The notes: generated by a model not told the origin, from the letters alone. Counted from the stretch's first letter, positions 1 to 9,345 are shown. The stretch is 64,000 bases of DNA from Pontibacter roseus DSM 17521 (GCF_000373265.1 NZ_KB890762.1:630833-694832); one strand, 5' to 3'. Translations and numbers: made by a program.

Positions 1-96
1 CACAATGCCTTTGGCGATGAGGCCCACACGGGCAAAACGCACCACCCATTCCGGGCGGGGTGAAGGTATATGCGAAGAAACAGTAGATATATCCAT
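1..96 (-). CDS. DUF1206 family membrane protein, 5' end only (runs off the window)
   Basis: An ATG at 96 on the minus strand opens a frame that stays open to the window edge (32 codons). The peptide ends in WVVRFARVGLIAKGIV, which resembles the first conserved segment of DUF1206 proteins, where an Arg-Val-Gly-x-x-Ala-Lys-Gly motif leads into a transmembrane helix. DUF1206 proteins are small multi-pass membrane proteins of unknown function. The gene lies 57 bases downstream of the CoA-transferase gene on the same strand, so the two may be co-transcribed. The call rests on one short motif and most of the gene is outside the window. Confidence 0.55.
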   Translation of the reverse strand, partial: MDISTVSSHIPSPRPEWVVRFARVGLIAKGIV

Positions 97-153
97 AGGA
101 GTGAGTTTGTTTCTCCCATACACGCAAAAAAACCCGCAAGGTTATGGCACTTC

Positions 154-1443
154 CTATATAGTCTTAAAACGTTTGAAAGCCTCCTCCTCCAGTCGTTCGC
201 GGTGGTCTGGGTGGGCAATCTCAATCAAGGCCTTAGCTCGCTGCCGCAGGTTTTTGCCATAGAGATAAGCCACGCCATACTCCGTCACTACATAATGCAC
301 GTGTGCCCGTGTGGTCACCACGCCGGCACCCTGGTTGATGTACGGCGTGATGCGTGAAATGCCTTTGGCGGTGACAGAAGGCAGCGCGATGATGGGTTTG
401 CCACCTTTAGAGAGAGCGGCTCCCCGTATGAAATCCATCTGACCACCTATACCTGAGAACTGATACGTTCCGATGGAATCGGACACCACCTGGCCTGTCA
501 GGTCGATTTCGATGGCGCTGTTGATGGCTGTCACCTTCGGGTTGGAGCGGATGACGGTCACATCGTTCACATAATCTGAGCTGAGCATGGTGATGAGCGG
601 GTTATCATCCACAAAGTCATACAACTCCCGGTTCCCCACAATAAAGCCTGTCGCGATGCGCCCCTTGTGTTTCGTCTTGAATTCGTTCGTGATTACGCCT
701 TGCTTCACCAACGGAAGTATGCCATTTGAGAACATCTCGGTATGGATGCCAAGTCCTTTGTGGTTAGTGAGGCTCTTGAGCGTGGCATCCGGTATGCCGC
801 CTATACCCATCTGCAGCGTGGCGCCGTCTTCCACCATCTCCGCGATGTAACGCCCTATCCGCTCTTCCGTCTCAGAGATTTTGAGGCTGTAATCTACCAC
901 GGGCAGCGCTTCGTCCACCTCCACCAAGGCATTAAAACGCCGGGTATGGATGAGGGCATCGCCGTGGGTGCGGGGCATTTGCGGGTTCACCTGCGCGATG
1001 ACATGCTTAGCGCTGATAACGGCCTCGCGGGCAATGTCCACTGACACGCCGAGGGAGCAGAAGCCGTGCTTGTCAGGTGGCGACACGTGTACGATGGCGA
1101 CATCCAGCGGCATGATGCCGGAGCGGAACAGGTTGGGGATTTCGCTCAGGAAGATGGGCACGTAGTCGCCGCGGCCGCTGTTCACGGCTTCGCGCACGTT
1201 GGCCGACACAAAGAGGGAGTTGATGTAAAAGGCGTCGCTGCATCTTTCCTCAGCACAGGGCATGTCGCCGAAGGTGGAAATGCTCACCAGTTCCACATTC
1301 CGCAGCTCATCGGCCCGTTCCGCCAACTTGCGCACCAGGTACTGGGGCGTGGCAGCACTTCCGTGTATAAACAAGCGGTCGCCTGACTTGATGGCCGAAA
1401 GGGCTTCCTCAGCAGAGGTATAGGGGAGGTGTGGATGGTTCAT
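154..1443 (-). CDS. Acetyl-CoA hydrolase / CoA-transferase family protein
   Basis: This 429-residue protein has the two-domain layout of the acetyl-CoA hydrolase/transferase family, which moves CoA between acetate or 4-hydroxybutyrate and other acyl groups through a glutamyl-CoA intermediate. The N-terminal half has the glycine-rich segment GIGGIPDATL near residue 215 and the segment GIHTEMFSNG near residue 232, whose Glu matches the position of the catalytic Glu in 4-hydroxybutyrate CoA-transferases. The C-terminal half has FSGIGGQMDFIRGA and VVTEYGVAYLYGK, typical of the C-terminal domain. It is full length with an ATG start. The exact acyl substrate cannot be read from sequence; carboxylate metabolism in the cytoplasm is the safe reading. 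Confidence 0.85.
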   Translation of the reverse strand: MNHPHLPYTSAEEALSAIKSGDRLFIHGSAATPQYLVRKLAERADELRNVELVSISTFGDMPCAEERCSDAFYINSLFVSANVREAVNSGRGDYVPIFLSEIPNLFRSGIMPLDVAIVHVSPPDKHGFCSLGVSVDIAREAVISAKHVIAQVNPQMPRTHGDALIHTRRFNALVEVDEALPVVDYSLKISETEERIGRYIAEMVEDGATLQMGIGGIPDATLKSLTNHKGLGIHTEMFSNGILPLVKQGVITNEFKTKHKGRIATGFIVGNRELYDFVDDNPLITMLSSDYVNDVTVIRSNPKVTAINSAIEIDLTGQVVSDSIGTYQFSGIGGQMDFIRGAALSKGGKPIIALPSVTAKGISRITPYINQGAGVVTTRAHVHYVVTEYGVAYLYGKNLRQRAKALIEIAHPDHRERLEEEAFKRFKTI

Positions 1444-1543
1444 ATGTAAATCTCTTTATGGTTCAGGACTAGGTATAGCTAAGGGGTACGGAGCCAGCAC
1501 GCTTCGGTTATGGTGCGGCACAGGCTCAGGCCCCGGCTGAAAA

Positions 1544-1571
1544 TTTATTCGGCAAAGGATATATAAATTTG
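1544..1571 (+). promoter_or_regulatory. Candidate Bacteroidota-type promoter for the DUF4136 gene
   Basis: TAAATTTG at 1564-1571 matches the TAnnTTTG -7 box of Bacteroidota primary sigma factors. A TTTA at 1544-1547 is a weak -33 candidate. Transcription would start near 1578, about 40 bases before the ATG at 1620. Confidence 0.35.
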
Positions 1572-1619
1572 ATTCGGAAGCGATGATATTTGTCACTGTT
1601 ACCAGCACAACCCCTCAAA

Positions 1620-2243
1620 ATGAAGCAAACTGTACAGAAAACGACTCCCCTCAGGCTATTCAAGTGGCTACCTGCGCTGCTCATCAGTGTACTTTTCAGC
1701 TCCTGCGTGACTACCTCCGTCGTAGAGCGCACCAATACTATTATGTCGCCGGACAAGTCCCTGAGCAAACAGCGCACATACAGCTGGTACCAGCCCAAAC
1801 CCACTGCCCCGGCTACCTACGGCAAAGACTACAGCCCGGAATTGCACCAACACCTGACAAAGGCCATTGAGGCGGAACTGGCTGAGAAAGGGTACCGCAA
1901 AACCAGTGTCAACCCCGACCTGCTGCTGGCATACGACGTGAGTGTTTCGGTTCCGGTTGAAAAGGATGTGCCCGAGCTGTATGGCAACGGGTTTGGGTAT
2001 AGCTATGCGTATATGGGCGGTTACCGCTATACCTATGGCAACACCCAGATGCCTGGCTACCGTGCCGTGGACCTGTTCAAGGAAGGTACCGTGATAGTGG
2101 ACCTGATTGACCCGAAAACCAATCAACTTCTTTGGCGCGGCTGGACCGAGGGCGCTATCAGCAATTTCAACGCCGGCTATGGCAAAGTCTCGGGCATAGT
2201 GCGTAACATCATTTCCAAACTGCCTGCTGCAAGCGGCAATTAA
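1620..2243 (+). CDS. DUF4136 domain lipoprotein
   Basis: The 207-residue product begins with a basic stretch and a hydrophobic segment ending in LFSSC, a lipoprotein signal with Cys near residue 29, so it is probably anchored in the outer membrane or inner-membrane outer leaflet. The rest fits DUF4136: a YSWYQPKP-type segment early, a region rising to PDLLLAYDVSV, a Gly/Tyr-rich loop near residues 115-140, and a C-terminal GTVIVDLIDPKTNQLLWRG segment. No function is known for the family. I chose the ATG at 1620 over an in-frame ATG at 1590 because it places a standard signal peptide at the N-terminus. It converges on the antiporter gene with only 25 bases between stops. Confidence 0.8.
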   Translation: MKQTVQKTTPLRLFKWLPALLISVLFSSCVTTSVVERTNTIMSPDKSLSKQRTYSWYQPKPTAPATYGKDYSPELHQHLTKAIEAELAEKGYRKTSVNPDLLLAYDVSVSVPVEKDVPELYGNGFGYSYAYMGGYRYTYGNTQMPGYRAVDLFKEGTVIVDLIDPKTNQLLWRGWTEGAISNFNAGYGKVSGIVRNIISKLPAASGN

Positions 2244-2268
2244 CTGAAACATGGCTTTAGGAGCCCGT

Positions 2269-4263
2269 CTAGTCGGCGCGTAGAAAACTGTTGAAAAGCG
2301 TGACGTCTTTTGGTCTACCAACCACATACACCACATCGCCTCTTTCCAGCGTGGTGCGCCCATTGATTTCCAGCAGCGTAGCGCCATCGCGCTTGATGGC
2401 TACCAGCGTTACGCCAAACCGACTCCTTATATCGGATTCGATAAGTGTTTTGCCTACCAGCGAATCATCTTTGGTAAAGATGCGCAGGCTGGCTACCTCA
2501 ATATCCGGCAGTTCAGTTCCTATACCTATGGAAGGGCGCTTCGCATTCGTGAGGCTCCGCAGCATATCGTAGTTGTCTGCCCGGATGCTGTTGGTGAAGG
2601 CTTCTATCTCGTCACGAGGCAACAGGTACCTGTTGAGCACGCGGGTAAAAATCTCAACGGACGTCTCAAATTCCTCTGGAATCACTTCGTCGGCTCCTGT
2701 TTTGAAGTTCTCCTCCATCTCCTGCACAAAACGGGTACGCACGATGATGTGCACTTTGTCATTTAGCTCCCGGATGGCGGTTGTTACACGTTTGGTGGCC
2801 TCAGCATCTGAAATCGCAACAACCACCACACGTGCCTTGTGAATGTTGACGTGCGACAAAATCACACCATGCACCGCATCGCCGTACAGGATGGCTTCTC
2901 CTCGCAGGCGCTCCTCTCGCACCATAACAGGATTCAACTCCACAATCACATACGGTATGTTAGCGTGCCGTGCCGCTTTGGCCACATTTCGCCCATTAAT
3001 ACCATATCCAATGATAATGATATGGTCCTCCAGGTGAATTAGCTCGTCTGTCGGCGCCCCTTCAACAGGTTCGTTTGTGTGAGAATTTCGGATACGCAGC
3101 ACCTTAGCACCGATAAAATTGGCAATAACGTGGAAATTGCCTATCACAAAGGGGGTGATGGCCATAGTCAGAAGGGAGACCGACAGGAAAAACTGGTATA
3201 CCTCTTTGCTCAGGAGCCCACTGCTTATACCTGTTTTGGACAAGATAAAGGCGAACTCACCCACCTGAAACAGCGACAACCCTACCAGCAGCGAGGTGCG
3301 CAGCGGGTACTGCAGTATGCGGGCAGCGATGGTGGCTACCAGGCTCTTGAGCAGGAAGGTGCAAACAGCCAACACAGCGACCAGCAGGAAATGCTGCAGC
3401 ATGAACTCAAAGTCGAGTAGCATGCCGATGGAAACGAAGAAGAAACTGGTGAATATTTCGCGAAAGGGAAGTATGTTGCTAGTGGCTTGGTAGCTGTACT
3501 CCGAATCTGAGATAATCAGACCTGCCATAAAGGCACCCAAGGCCAGAGACAAGCCCAGACTCTGCGTGAGCCAGGCCACCGCAAAACAGATAACGACGAT
3601 ACTCAGGATGAAAAGCTCCTTGCTTCTGGTGCTGGCCACCAAATATAGGAGCCTGGGCACCAGGTAGCGGGCACTAATCAGAACGAACACAATCACAAAA
3701 ATGCCTTTGAGCAGCATCAGCAGCAGCTTCAAAGCTACATTATCCGACCCACCTGCCATCAACGGGGCTACCAGCATCATCGGCACCACCACGATATCCT
3801 GGAAAATGAGAATGCCTAGCACCACCTTGCCATGCGGACTACTGATTTCCCCTTTATCCTGCAGGAGTTTGAGCACAATGGCCGTGCTGCTCAGGGCAAC
3901 CAGGAAACCTACAAAAAAAGCCTCACCGGCACTGAACTCGAACATCATCAGGAACAGGCCCACCAGCAGTATGGTAAGGACCACCTGTGTAGCCCCCCCC
4001 AACAGTACGGTTCGTTTGATGAGTGCCAGTCTGCGGAGCGAAAACTCAATTCCGATGATGAAGAGAAGCAGAATGATTCCTATCTCGGCAAGAATCTCGA
4101 TGTTATGCGCATCCGCCACAAGGCTCAGACCATGTGGGCCCGCTATCACGCCCGTCACCAGGAAGCCCAGAATAGTAGGCAGTTTGATGCGCTGAAAGAG
4201 CAGTATAACCACCACAGCAAGACCTAAGATGATAACGACGTCTGATAGTAAAGGAATCTCCAT
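2269..4263 (-). CDS. CPA2-family cation:proton antiporter with RCK domains (KefB/RosB-like)
   Basis: The 664-residue inner-membrane protein has an N-terminal half (about 1-390) of hydrophobic helices typical of Na+/H+ exchanger-type CPA2 carriers, including EIGIILLLFIIGIEFSLRRL and ALSSTAIVLKLLQDKGEIS. A Rossmann TrkA-N/RCK domain follows near residue 415 (IIIGYGINGRNVAKAA), then a TrkA-C domain from about 575 (SLVGKTLIESDIRSRFGVT). Such proteins exchange K+ or Na+ for H+ under nucleotide control of the RCK module. Whether it is glutathione-gated like E. coli KefB/KefC is unknown, and no KefF/KefG-like ancillary gene is adjacent. The start is the ATG at 4263; the 225 bases to thyA form a divergent promoter region. 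Confidence 0.88.
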   Translation of the reverse strand: MEIPLLSDVVIILGLAVVVILLFQRIKLPTILGFLVTGVIAGPHGLSLVADAHNIEILAEIGIILLLFIIGIEFSLRRLALIKRTVLLGGATQVVLTILLVGLFLMMFEFSAGEAFFVGFLVALSSTAIVLKLLQDKGEISSPHGKVVLGILIFQDIVVVPMMLVAPLMAGGSDNVALKLLLMLLKGIFVIVFVLISARYLVPRLLYLVASTRSKELFILSIVVICFAVAWLTQSLGLSLALGAFMAGLIISDSEYSYQATSNILPFREIFTSFFFVSIGMLLDFEFMLQHFLLVAVLAVCTFLLKSLVATIAARILQYPLRTSLLVGLSLFQVGEFAFILSKTGISSGLLSKEVYQFFLSVSLLTMAITPFVIGNFHVIANFIGAKVLRIRNSHTNEPVEGAPTDELIHLEDHIIIIGYGINGRNVAKAARHANIPYVIVELNPVMVREERLRGEAILYGDAVHGVILSHVNIHKARVVVVAISDAEATKRVTTAIRELNDKVHIIVRTRFVQEMEENFKTGADEVIPEEFETSVEIFTRVLNRYLLPRDEIEAFTNSIRADNYDMLRSLTNAKRPSIGIGTELPDIEVASLRIFTKDDSLVGKTLIESDIRSRFGVTLVAIKRDGATLLEINGRTTLERGDVVYVVGRPKDVTLFNSFLRAD

Positions 4264-4488
4264 TGCTCTTTTCTGCTATAGACTCTGTTATTCGTTATCT
4301 TCTAAAATCGAGTTGAAATATACAATAATAATACTGCAACTCAGATGAATTTAGTTGGTATGGGCTAAGGTGCAGTGAATTAAATCACTACGCTTTATTT
4401 GCTGTTAGGCTCCTCCAAATCCATTTATAAATTCTGATATTTCCCCTATATTTAAGCTTCCGAATCACACACAACATACTTAGTAGCC

Positions 4489-5283
4489 ATGAAACAATAT
4501 CTAGACTTGATGCAGCACATCCTGGACAAAGGGGTGAAGAAGGAAGACAGGACAGGAACAGGCACATTGAGTGTTTTCGGCTACCAAATGAGATTCAACC
4601 TGGCGGATGGCTTTCCGTTGGTGACCACCAAGAAGGCACACCTGCGCTCCATCATACACGAGTTGCTGTGGTTTCTGAAAGGAGACACCAACATCGCATA
4701 CCTGAAGGAGAACGGGGTGACAATCTGGGATGAATGGGCCGATGAGAACGGTGATTTGGGTCCTGTGTATGGCTCGCAGTGGCGCAACTGGCCAACACCA
4801 GACGGCCGCCACATCGACCAGATTTCGCAGGTGGTACAGCAACTGAAACGCAACCCGGACTCCCGCAGAATAATTGTAAGCGCCTGGAACGTAGCGGAGA
4901 TAGAGAACATGAAGCTTCCGCCTTGCCACGCCTTTTTCCAGTTCTATGTGGCGGAAGGGAAGCTTTCCTGCCAACTGTACCAGCGCTCCGCCGATGTGTT
5001 CCTGGGAGTGCCGTTCAATATTGCCTCCTACGCCCTTCTGGTGCTCATGATGGCGCAGGTCACCGACCTGGAACCTGGTGAGTTCATCTGGACCGGCGGC
5101 GACACCCACCTATACCTGAACCACTTGGAGCAGGCCAAACTGCAGCTTACCCGCCATACCTATCCGTTGCCTACCATCAGGATTAACCCGGACATAAGAG
5201 ACATCTTCGACTTCAAATTCGAGGACTTCAAATTAGAAAACTACATTTCGCATCCTGCCATAAAAGCACCGGTCGCGGTATAG
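4489..5283 (+). CDS. thyA: Thymidylate synthase
   Basis: ThyA methylates dUMP to dTMP using 5,10-methylenetetrahydrofolate, supplying thymidylate for DNA synthesis in the cytoplasm. The 264-residue length equals that of the E. coli enzyme. The active-site segment [12 protein letters not shown] puts the nucleophilic Cys near residue 146, the folate and phosphate-binding segments [18 protein letters not shown] and [12 protein letters not shown] are intact, and the C-terminus ends APVAV as is usual. The ATG at 4489 begins [12 protein letters not shown], the standard N-terminus. It stands alone, divergent from the antiporter and convergent with the oxidoreductase. dihydrofolate reductase, often its neighbour, is not in the window. 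Confidence 0.97.
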   Translation: MKQYLDLMQHILDKGVKKEDRTGTGTLSVFGYQMRFNLADGFPLVTTKKAHLRSIIHELLWFLKGDTNIAYLKENGVTIWDEWADENGDLGPVYGSQWRNWPTPDGRHIDQISQVVQQLKRNPDSRRIIVSAWNVAEIENMKLPPCHAFFQFYVAEGKLSCQLYQRSADVFLGVPFNIASYALLVLMMAQVTDLEPGEFIWTGGDTHLYLNHLEQAKLQLTRHTYPLPTIRINPDIRDIFDFKFEDFKLENYISHPAIKAPVAV

Positions 5284-5286
5284 AAG

Positions 5287-5320
5287 GAAAGGGGATACTG
5301 GGGAAACGGTATCCTCTTTC
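5287..5320. terminator. Hairpin between thyA and the convergent oxidoreductase gene
   Basis: A 12-bp stem (5287-5298 with 5309-5320, one G-U pair) follows the thyA stop directly, with a short T-rich tail. It could end transcription of thyA and perhaps act in both directions. Confidence 0.5.
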
Positions 5321-5378
5321 TGTATTTAGAAATGGATTCTAAGTAGCTGCAAGATGGAAAGGGAGAAATCTTACCATT

Positions 5379-6446
5379 TCATCCATGATAGGGTAGAGTG
5401 CGTTTTTCGGCGCTGCTCTGCATGGCTAGCTCAATGATGCGGATGGTATTCCTAGCCTGTTCCGGCTTCACTACCAGTTCTTCATTCCCCAGAATAGCCT
5501 GGCTGACGTTCTCATAGAAACCGCGGTAATCACCCGTTTCACTTTCTATCTTGCCTGATAGCCGCATCCCGTGCAGTTCCGTGTCCACCTGCCCCCAAAG
5601 CTCCGTAGGTTCCACTCCCCACTCGGACGTAGTGGCCGGCGAGAGTCCTCTTTTCAGGGCCACCTCCTGCACGTCCAGTCCATACTTCACAAAAGAACCT
5701 TTGTCACCCGACAATATGAATCGGGGACCTGGCTGCTTGACCAGCATACCTGCTTTCAGAATGGCCTTGAGCCCACTTCGGTAGTGCAGTGTCACGTCAA
5801 AGCTGTCCACGATTTTACCCTCCGGGCGCTGTATGCGCAGGTCGGCAGTAACTTCTTCCGGCATCCCGAACAGGTATAGCGCCTGGTCTATCAGATGGGA
5901 ACCCAAGTCGTAGAGCAGGCTGGTGCCCGGAACATTCTCCTCTTTCCAAGTGTCAGGAGACAGTTTATTCCGAAACCTGTCAAAATGTGCTTCATACTCC
6001 ACCAGAGTGCCCAGAAGGTTGCTTTCCAGCACCTTGCGTACTGTTTTGAAGTCGCTGTCCCAACGCCTGTTCTGGTATACCGTGAGCACCTTATGCTGGT
6101 GCTTGGCCAGGGCGATGAGTTCAGTCGCCTCGTCGGAGGTCACTGTGAAAGGTTTCTCCACCACCACGTGCTTGCCAGCCAAAAGCGCTTGCTTGGCCAG
6201 ACTGTAATGCGTGGCATTCGTGGTGGCCACAATGACCAAGTCGATTCCTTCATCATCCAGTATAGCCGCATCGTCTTGCACCACCTCTGCAGTGGGGTAA
6301 GCTGCTTTCGCCAGGGCCACGCTCTCCTGCCGATTTGCCCTTATTTTCTTCAGTTCCAATGCGGGAAGGATGGAAATGAAGGGCGCGTGAAACACCCTGC
6401 CAGCCATCCCGAAACCTAACAATCCTACGCGTATCCTTTTTTCCAT
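5379..6446 (-). CDS. Gfo/Idh/MocA family NAD(P)-dependent oxidoreductase
   Basis: The protein is 355 residues long from the ATG at 6446. The N-terminal Rossmann fold begins VGLLGFGMAGRVFHAPF, and the family EKP motif appears as VVVEKPFTV near residue 95. The C-terminal half forms the beta-sheet substrate domain with YDLGSHLIDQALYLFG, carrying the conserved Gly-Ser-His-Leu-x-Asp. Members oxidise or reduce sugars, inositols or related alcohols in the cytoplasm; the substrate is unknown. The open frame extends 13 codons upstream, but the ATG at 6446 gives the standard N-terminus just before the dinucleotide-binding loop. No sugar transport or catabolic genes are adjacent. Confidence 0.88.
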   Translation of the reverse strand: MEKRIRVGLLGFGMAGRVFHAPFISILPALELKKIRANRQESVALAKAAYPTAEVVQDDAAILDDEGIDLVIVATTNATHYSLAKQALLAGKHVVVEKPFTVTSDEATELIALAKHQHKVLTVYQNRRWDSDFKTVRKVLESNLLGTLVEYEAHFDRFRNKLSPDTWKEENVPGTSLLYDLGSHLIDQALYLFGMPEEVTADLRIQRPEGKIVDSFDVTLHYRSGLKAILKAGMLVKQPGPRFILSGDKGSFVKYGLDVQEVALKRGLSPATTSEWGVEPTELWGQVDTELHGMRLSGKIESETGDYRGFYENVSQAILGNEELVVKPEQARNTIRIIELAMQSSAEKRTLPYHG

Positions 6447-6694
6447 AGCGGTAAGTTTAACACTCCTGTACCGGGAGCTTCCCATAATAAGAAAGGCTTA
6501 TAGACCTACTACGAGGCCACGATGCAATCCAGTTCTGGAACCGGGACAAATTAACAAAACACCTACCAATTCCAATCGATTCTTTGCCCGTCTTCTGGTT
6601 CGGTTCACCAACATTGTTTGTATATTCTGTCTAGAGAAAAACCCGAATTAATCGTGTTGTGTTATAGAAACGGGGGCAAATCAATAGCATAAAG

Positions 6695-6700
6695 AGGAGG
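6695..6700 (+). promoter_or_regulatory. Strong Shine-Dalgarno sequence (unusual here)
   Basis: AGGAGG lies five bases before the ATG at 6706. Almost no other gene in the window has such a site, in keeping with Bacteroidota translation, which rarely uses Shine-Dalgarno pairing. Confidence 0.6.
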
Positions 6701-6705
6701 TTGAT

Positions 6706-7275
6706 ATGGAATTGTCGATGAAGATAAGGTATTTGCTCCTGGCCCTGTACGAGCACAAGTACAATGGAAAACTCTACGAAGTAGGGGAAGTGTTTGCCAG
6801 CAGTGGCATCAGATGCAATCCCATTGAGTGCCGTGAGATTGCAAGAACGCTGGAAGAGGATGGCTTGGTTAAAACATTGACGGTGGAAGACACCGTGTAT
6901 GCGCAGATTTCAACTGACGGTGTTGAATTTCTCGATGAGAATAACTTTTTCACCGGCAGCAGTTATTTGCCACAGGACAGAATCAAACCCTTGCAGCGGG
7001 AAGTACTAGGGAACAAACTGGATGAGCTCTGCCAAAGATTACGAGAGTCGAGCCTAGGCAAAGTCATATCCGATGCCACGCTGGACCGTGAAATGGCTGA
7101 ACTCAGGAGCCTACTCAACCTACTGGGCAGGCGCAGTTGGGTGCAGATTCTGAAGGGCAAGGTGTATGAACTGGCAACGGGGAAGCTATCGCAAGAGGAA
7201 ATTAACCACCTATTGCAGGACTTTGACGAGCGTCCCACCCTCCAGGGCGTTCAAGTACCGGATTACAATATATAG
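6706..7275 (+). CDS. Hypothetical protein with winged-helix-like N-terminus
   Basis: I do not recognise this 189-residue protein. Residues about 5-70 (IRYLLLALYEHKYNG, then EVGEVFASSGI, then ARTLEEDGLVKTL, then a segment like a wing) have the helix-helix-helix-hairpin order of a winged-helix fold, so DNA or protein binding is possible. Residues 95-180 are helical and charged, with LDREMAELRSLLNLLGRR and a C-terminal EEINHLLQDFDE. There is no signal peptide or membrane segment, so it should be cytoplasmic. It stands alone between two minus-strand genes and starts just after a strong Shine-Dalgarno site, which supports the ATG at 6706 (in-frame ATG also at 6718). Confidence 0.6.
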   Translation: MELSMKIRYLLLALYEHKYNGKLYEVGEVFASSGIRCNPIECREIARTLEEDGLVKTLTVEDTVYAQISTDGVEFLDENNFFTGSSYLPQDRIKPLQREVLGNKLDELCQRLRESSLGKVISDATLDREMAELRSLLNLLGRRSWVQILKGKVYELATGKLSQEEINHLLQDFDERPTLQGVQVPDYNI

Positions 7276-7368
7276 GTTAGCCGTATGTGGCTCCGCTAAG
7301 CCTATTGCTTAAACTATCTTATGGCTTTTTCCTAACTTCTGCTCGGTATAGGCCGGACAAGATTATTT

Positions 7369-8184
7369 CTATAGGTATAGCGCCTTCCTGATTTGGGAGA
7401 TGAGCGGGTGTTGTGTTGGCAGGGGGACAGCATCTATGGAAGCGATAGCGCGAAGGCCGGCTACATTAGAAGCAAAAACCGCTTCTGCCTCTGCCAGCTG
7501 CCCGACTGCACACTGCAACTCCCGCACCTCCATGTGCTGCTCCAGGCAGTAGCGCAGTATGTTCCGTCGGGAAACGCCATTTACGCAGCCTGTGTCCAGT
7601 GTGGGTGTGTAGAGAACGTTCTCCTTTACCCAATAAATATTGGATGAAATCAACTCAGATACATAGCCCTGTAGGCTGAGCAGCAGCATGTCGTCCTGCT
7701 GCTTCTGTTGCTTTTCTATACCTGCCAACACATAAAGAGGGGCCTGTGGACCTTTGACATGGGAGAGAGCTGAGTGAATGCTTCGCACTGATTGGCATAC
7801 CCCTATATGAATCGGTTCCTCCGGAGCAGGTGCTGCCTGTTGCACCGTCGCTAACCACTCTACCTGGTTTGTCTGAGGGGTGTAAAGGCCGGAACCAGCC
7901 CGCCATACCTGAAGCTTCAGGCGCCCTAGCGAGACCTCATTCTGCTGTGTCAATTCCAGCAGTTGCTGCTCCAGAGTACCATCCCAGAAACAATCCGGCA
8001 ACTCCAGGTGCAATGCCAGCTCCGCCTCCCGCATCCGTTCCTGGTGGTCTAGCCAGAACCGCAATCTACCGCCTTCCATCATAATGGTCTCAAAAAACCC
8101 ATCATTGTATTGGAAGGCCCGGTTGGAAAGCGACAGTCGGACGTCCTCTTCTGGCATTGGGGTGCTGTTGTAAATCACTTGCAT
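7369..8184 (-). CDS. Aminotransferase class IV (aminodeoxychorismate lyase / branched-chain aminotransferase-like)
   Basis: The 271-residue cytoplasmic protein is a fold-type IV PLP enzyme. SHVKGPQAPLYVLAG carries the candidate Schiff-base Lys near residue 145, GYVSELISSNIYWVK carries the conserved Glu, and TPTLDTGCVNGVSRRNIL matches the phosphate-binding turn. The N-terminus NRAFQYNDGFFETI is also typical. The short length and single-gene context favour 4-amino-4-deoxychorismate lyase (PabC, folate synthesis), but D-amino-acid or branched-chain transaminases share these motifs, so I assign no symbol. It is the last gene of a probable merR-dprA-aminotransferase operon, 21 bases after dprA. 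Its last codons contain one copy of the iterated AGGTATAG octamer. Confidence 0.8.
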   Translation of the reverse strand: MQVIYNSTPMPEEDVRLSLSNRAFQYNDGFFETIMMEGGRLRFWLDHQERMREAELALHLELPDCFWDGTLEQQLLELTQQNEVSLGRLKLQVWRAGSGLYTPQTNQVEWLATVQQAAPAPEEPIHIGVCQSVRSIHSALSHVKGPQAPLYVLAGIEKQQKQQDDMLLLSLQGYVSELISSNIYWVKENVLYTPTLDTGCVNGVSRRNILRYCLEQHMEVRELQCAVGQLAEAEAVFASNVAGLRAIASIDAVPLPTQHPLISQIRKALYL

Positions 8185-8205
8185 GGCAGGAGCTAGGAGG
8201 GTTGG

Positions 8206-9327
8206 TTATCGTATGAGGGCAAAGCGTTTACCAGGAATAGCCTTGACCATTCCTTTAAATTCCAACGCGAGCAGCACGGAGGCCAACTGACTCACCGGTA
8301 CCTGAGCTTTCCAGCTGAGGTTGTCCATGTGCTCTTCACCAGCCTGAATGAGCACCTGCAGCACCTGCATCTCTTCCGGAGTGAAGTCTTTTGGATTGAG
8401 AACAGGTATGGCTGCGGCCCGCTTCGCCGCCAGGCTGTCCTCCACGTCCCAGTTCAGGAGTTCCACCAAATCCTGCGAGCAGGTATAGACGGCGGCTTTA
8501 TTCGATTTGATGAGGTGGTTCGTGCCTTCCGACACGGGGGAGTTTATATTGCCCGGCACGGCCATCACTTCTTTGTCATAGCTGTGGGCAATATCGGCGG
8601 TGATGAGGGTGCCGCTCTTGAAAGCCGCCTCCACTACGATGGTACAATCCGACATGCCGGCGATGATGCGGTTTCGGGCTGGAAAGCGGGGTGCGTCGGG
8701 TTTGGTGCCGAATGTATTCTCCGTCAGCACGCCGCCCTGCTCCAGCATTTTCTCCGCATACTTCTTATGTACACCCGGGTAGATGATGTCTGGCCCAGAG
8801 GCCATTACGCCAATCGTCGGCAGGCCAGCTTGAAGAGCTGCCCGGTGCGCCAGGATGTCAATACCGTACGCGAGGCCGCTCACAATCATCACGTTGAGGG
8901 GCTTTAAATCTTCGACAATCCGTTCCGTCACAGACATTCCATAAGAAGAAGGTTTGCGTGTCCCCACCATGCTGATGATGCGGCGGTGGTTCAAATCGGC
9001 ATTGCCGCGGTAATAGAGCAGCGGGGGAGCGTCCGGCAATTGCTTGAGCCGGTTCGGGTATTTTGGAGAGGTATAGAACAGCAACTGCACCTCTTTCGCC
9101 TCCGCCTGCTTGAGCACCTGGTCGGCCTCTAGCAGCGCCTGCCGGGCATTGTCGCGGATGCTGTTGGCCACCCGTTCGCCTATACCTGGAATCTTGACCA
9201 GCTTGGCGGCAGGGGTAACAAAAATGGCCTTGGCTGAGCCACAATAACTCACCAGCACCTTTGTCAGCTGTGGGCCGACATAAGGCAGAAAGGAAAGGGC
9301 TACTTCGAACTGAGCTTCTTCAGACAT
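8206..9327 (-). CDS. dprA: DNA-processing protein DprA
   Basis: DprA (Smf) binds incoming single-stranded DNA during natural transformation, protects it and loads RecA. The 373-residue protein has an N-terminal helix-hairpin-helix-like region (about 1-65, with IPGIGERVANSIRDNA), a central Rossmann-like domain (about 70-280) with MVGTRKPSSYGMSVTERI, GLAYGIDILAHRAAL and FPARNRIIAGMSD, and a C-terminal winged-helix domain (about 300-373) ending MVKAIPGKRFALIR. All conserved parts are present. dprA is widespread and does not prove competence, but it is the one transformation-linked gene in a window rich in an uptake-sequence-like motif. It follows merR by 18 bases. Confidence 0.95.
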   Translation of the reverse strand: MSEEAQFEVALSFLPYVGPQLTKVLVSYCGSAKAIFVTPAAKLVKIPGIGERVANSIRDNARQALLEADQVLKQAEAKEVQLLFYTSPKYPNRLKQLPDAPPLLYYRGNADLNHRRIISMVGTRKPSSYGMSVTERIVEDLKPLNVMIVSGLAYGIDILAHRAALQAGLPTIGVMASGPDIIYPGVHKKYAEKMLEQGGVLTENTFGTKPDAPRFPARNRIIAGMSDCTIVVEAAFKSGTLITADIAHSYDKEVMAVPGNINSPVSEGTNHLIKSNKAAVYTCSQDLVELLNWDVEDSLAAKRAAAIPVLNPKDFTPEEMQVLQVLIQAGEEHMDNLSWKAQVPVSQLASVLLALEFKGMVKAIPGKRFALIR

Positions 9328-9345
9328 GCACCAAGGTACGCAGGC

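Noticed and set aside
1668..2387. A 239-codon minus-strand open frame over the DUF4136 gene
   Set aside because: It is antisense to a lipoprotein gene with a clear signal peptide, and its own product has no recognisable feature.
4501..5109. A 202-codon minus-strand open frame inside thyA
   Set aside because: It is the antisense of a highly conserved enzyme; the frame is open only because of thyA codon use.
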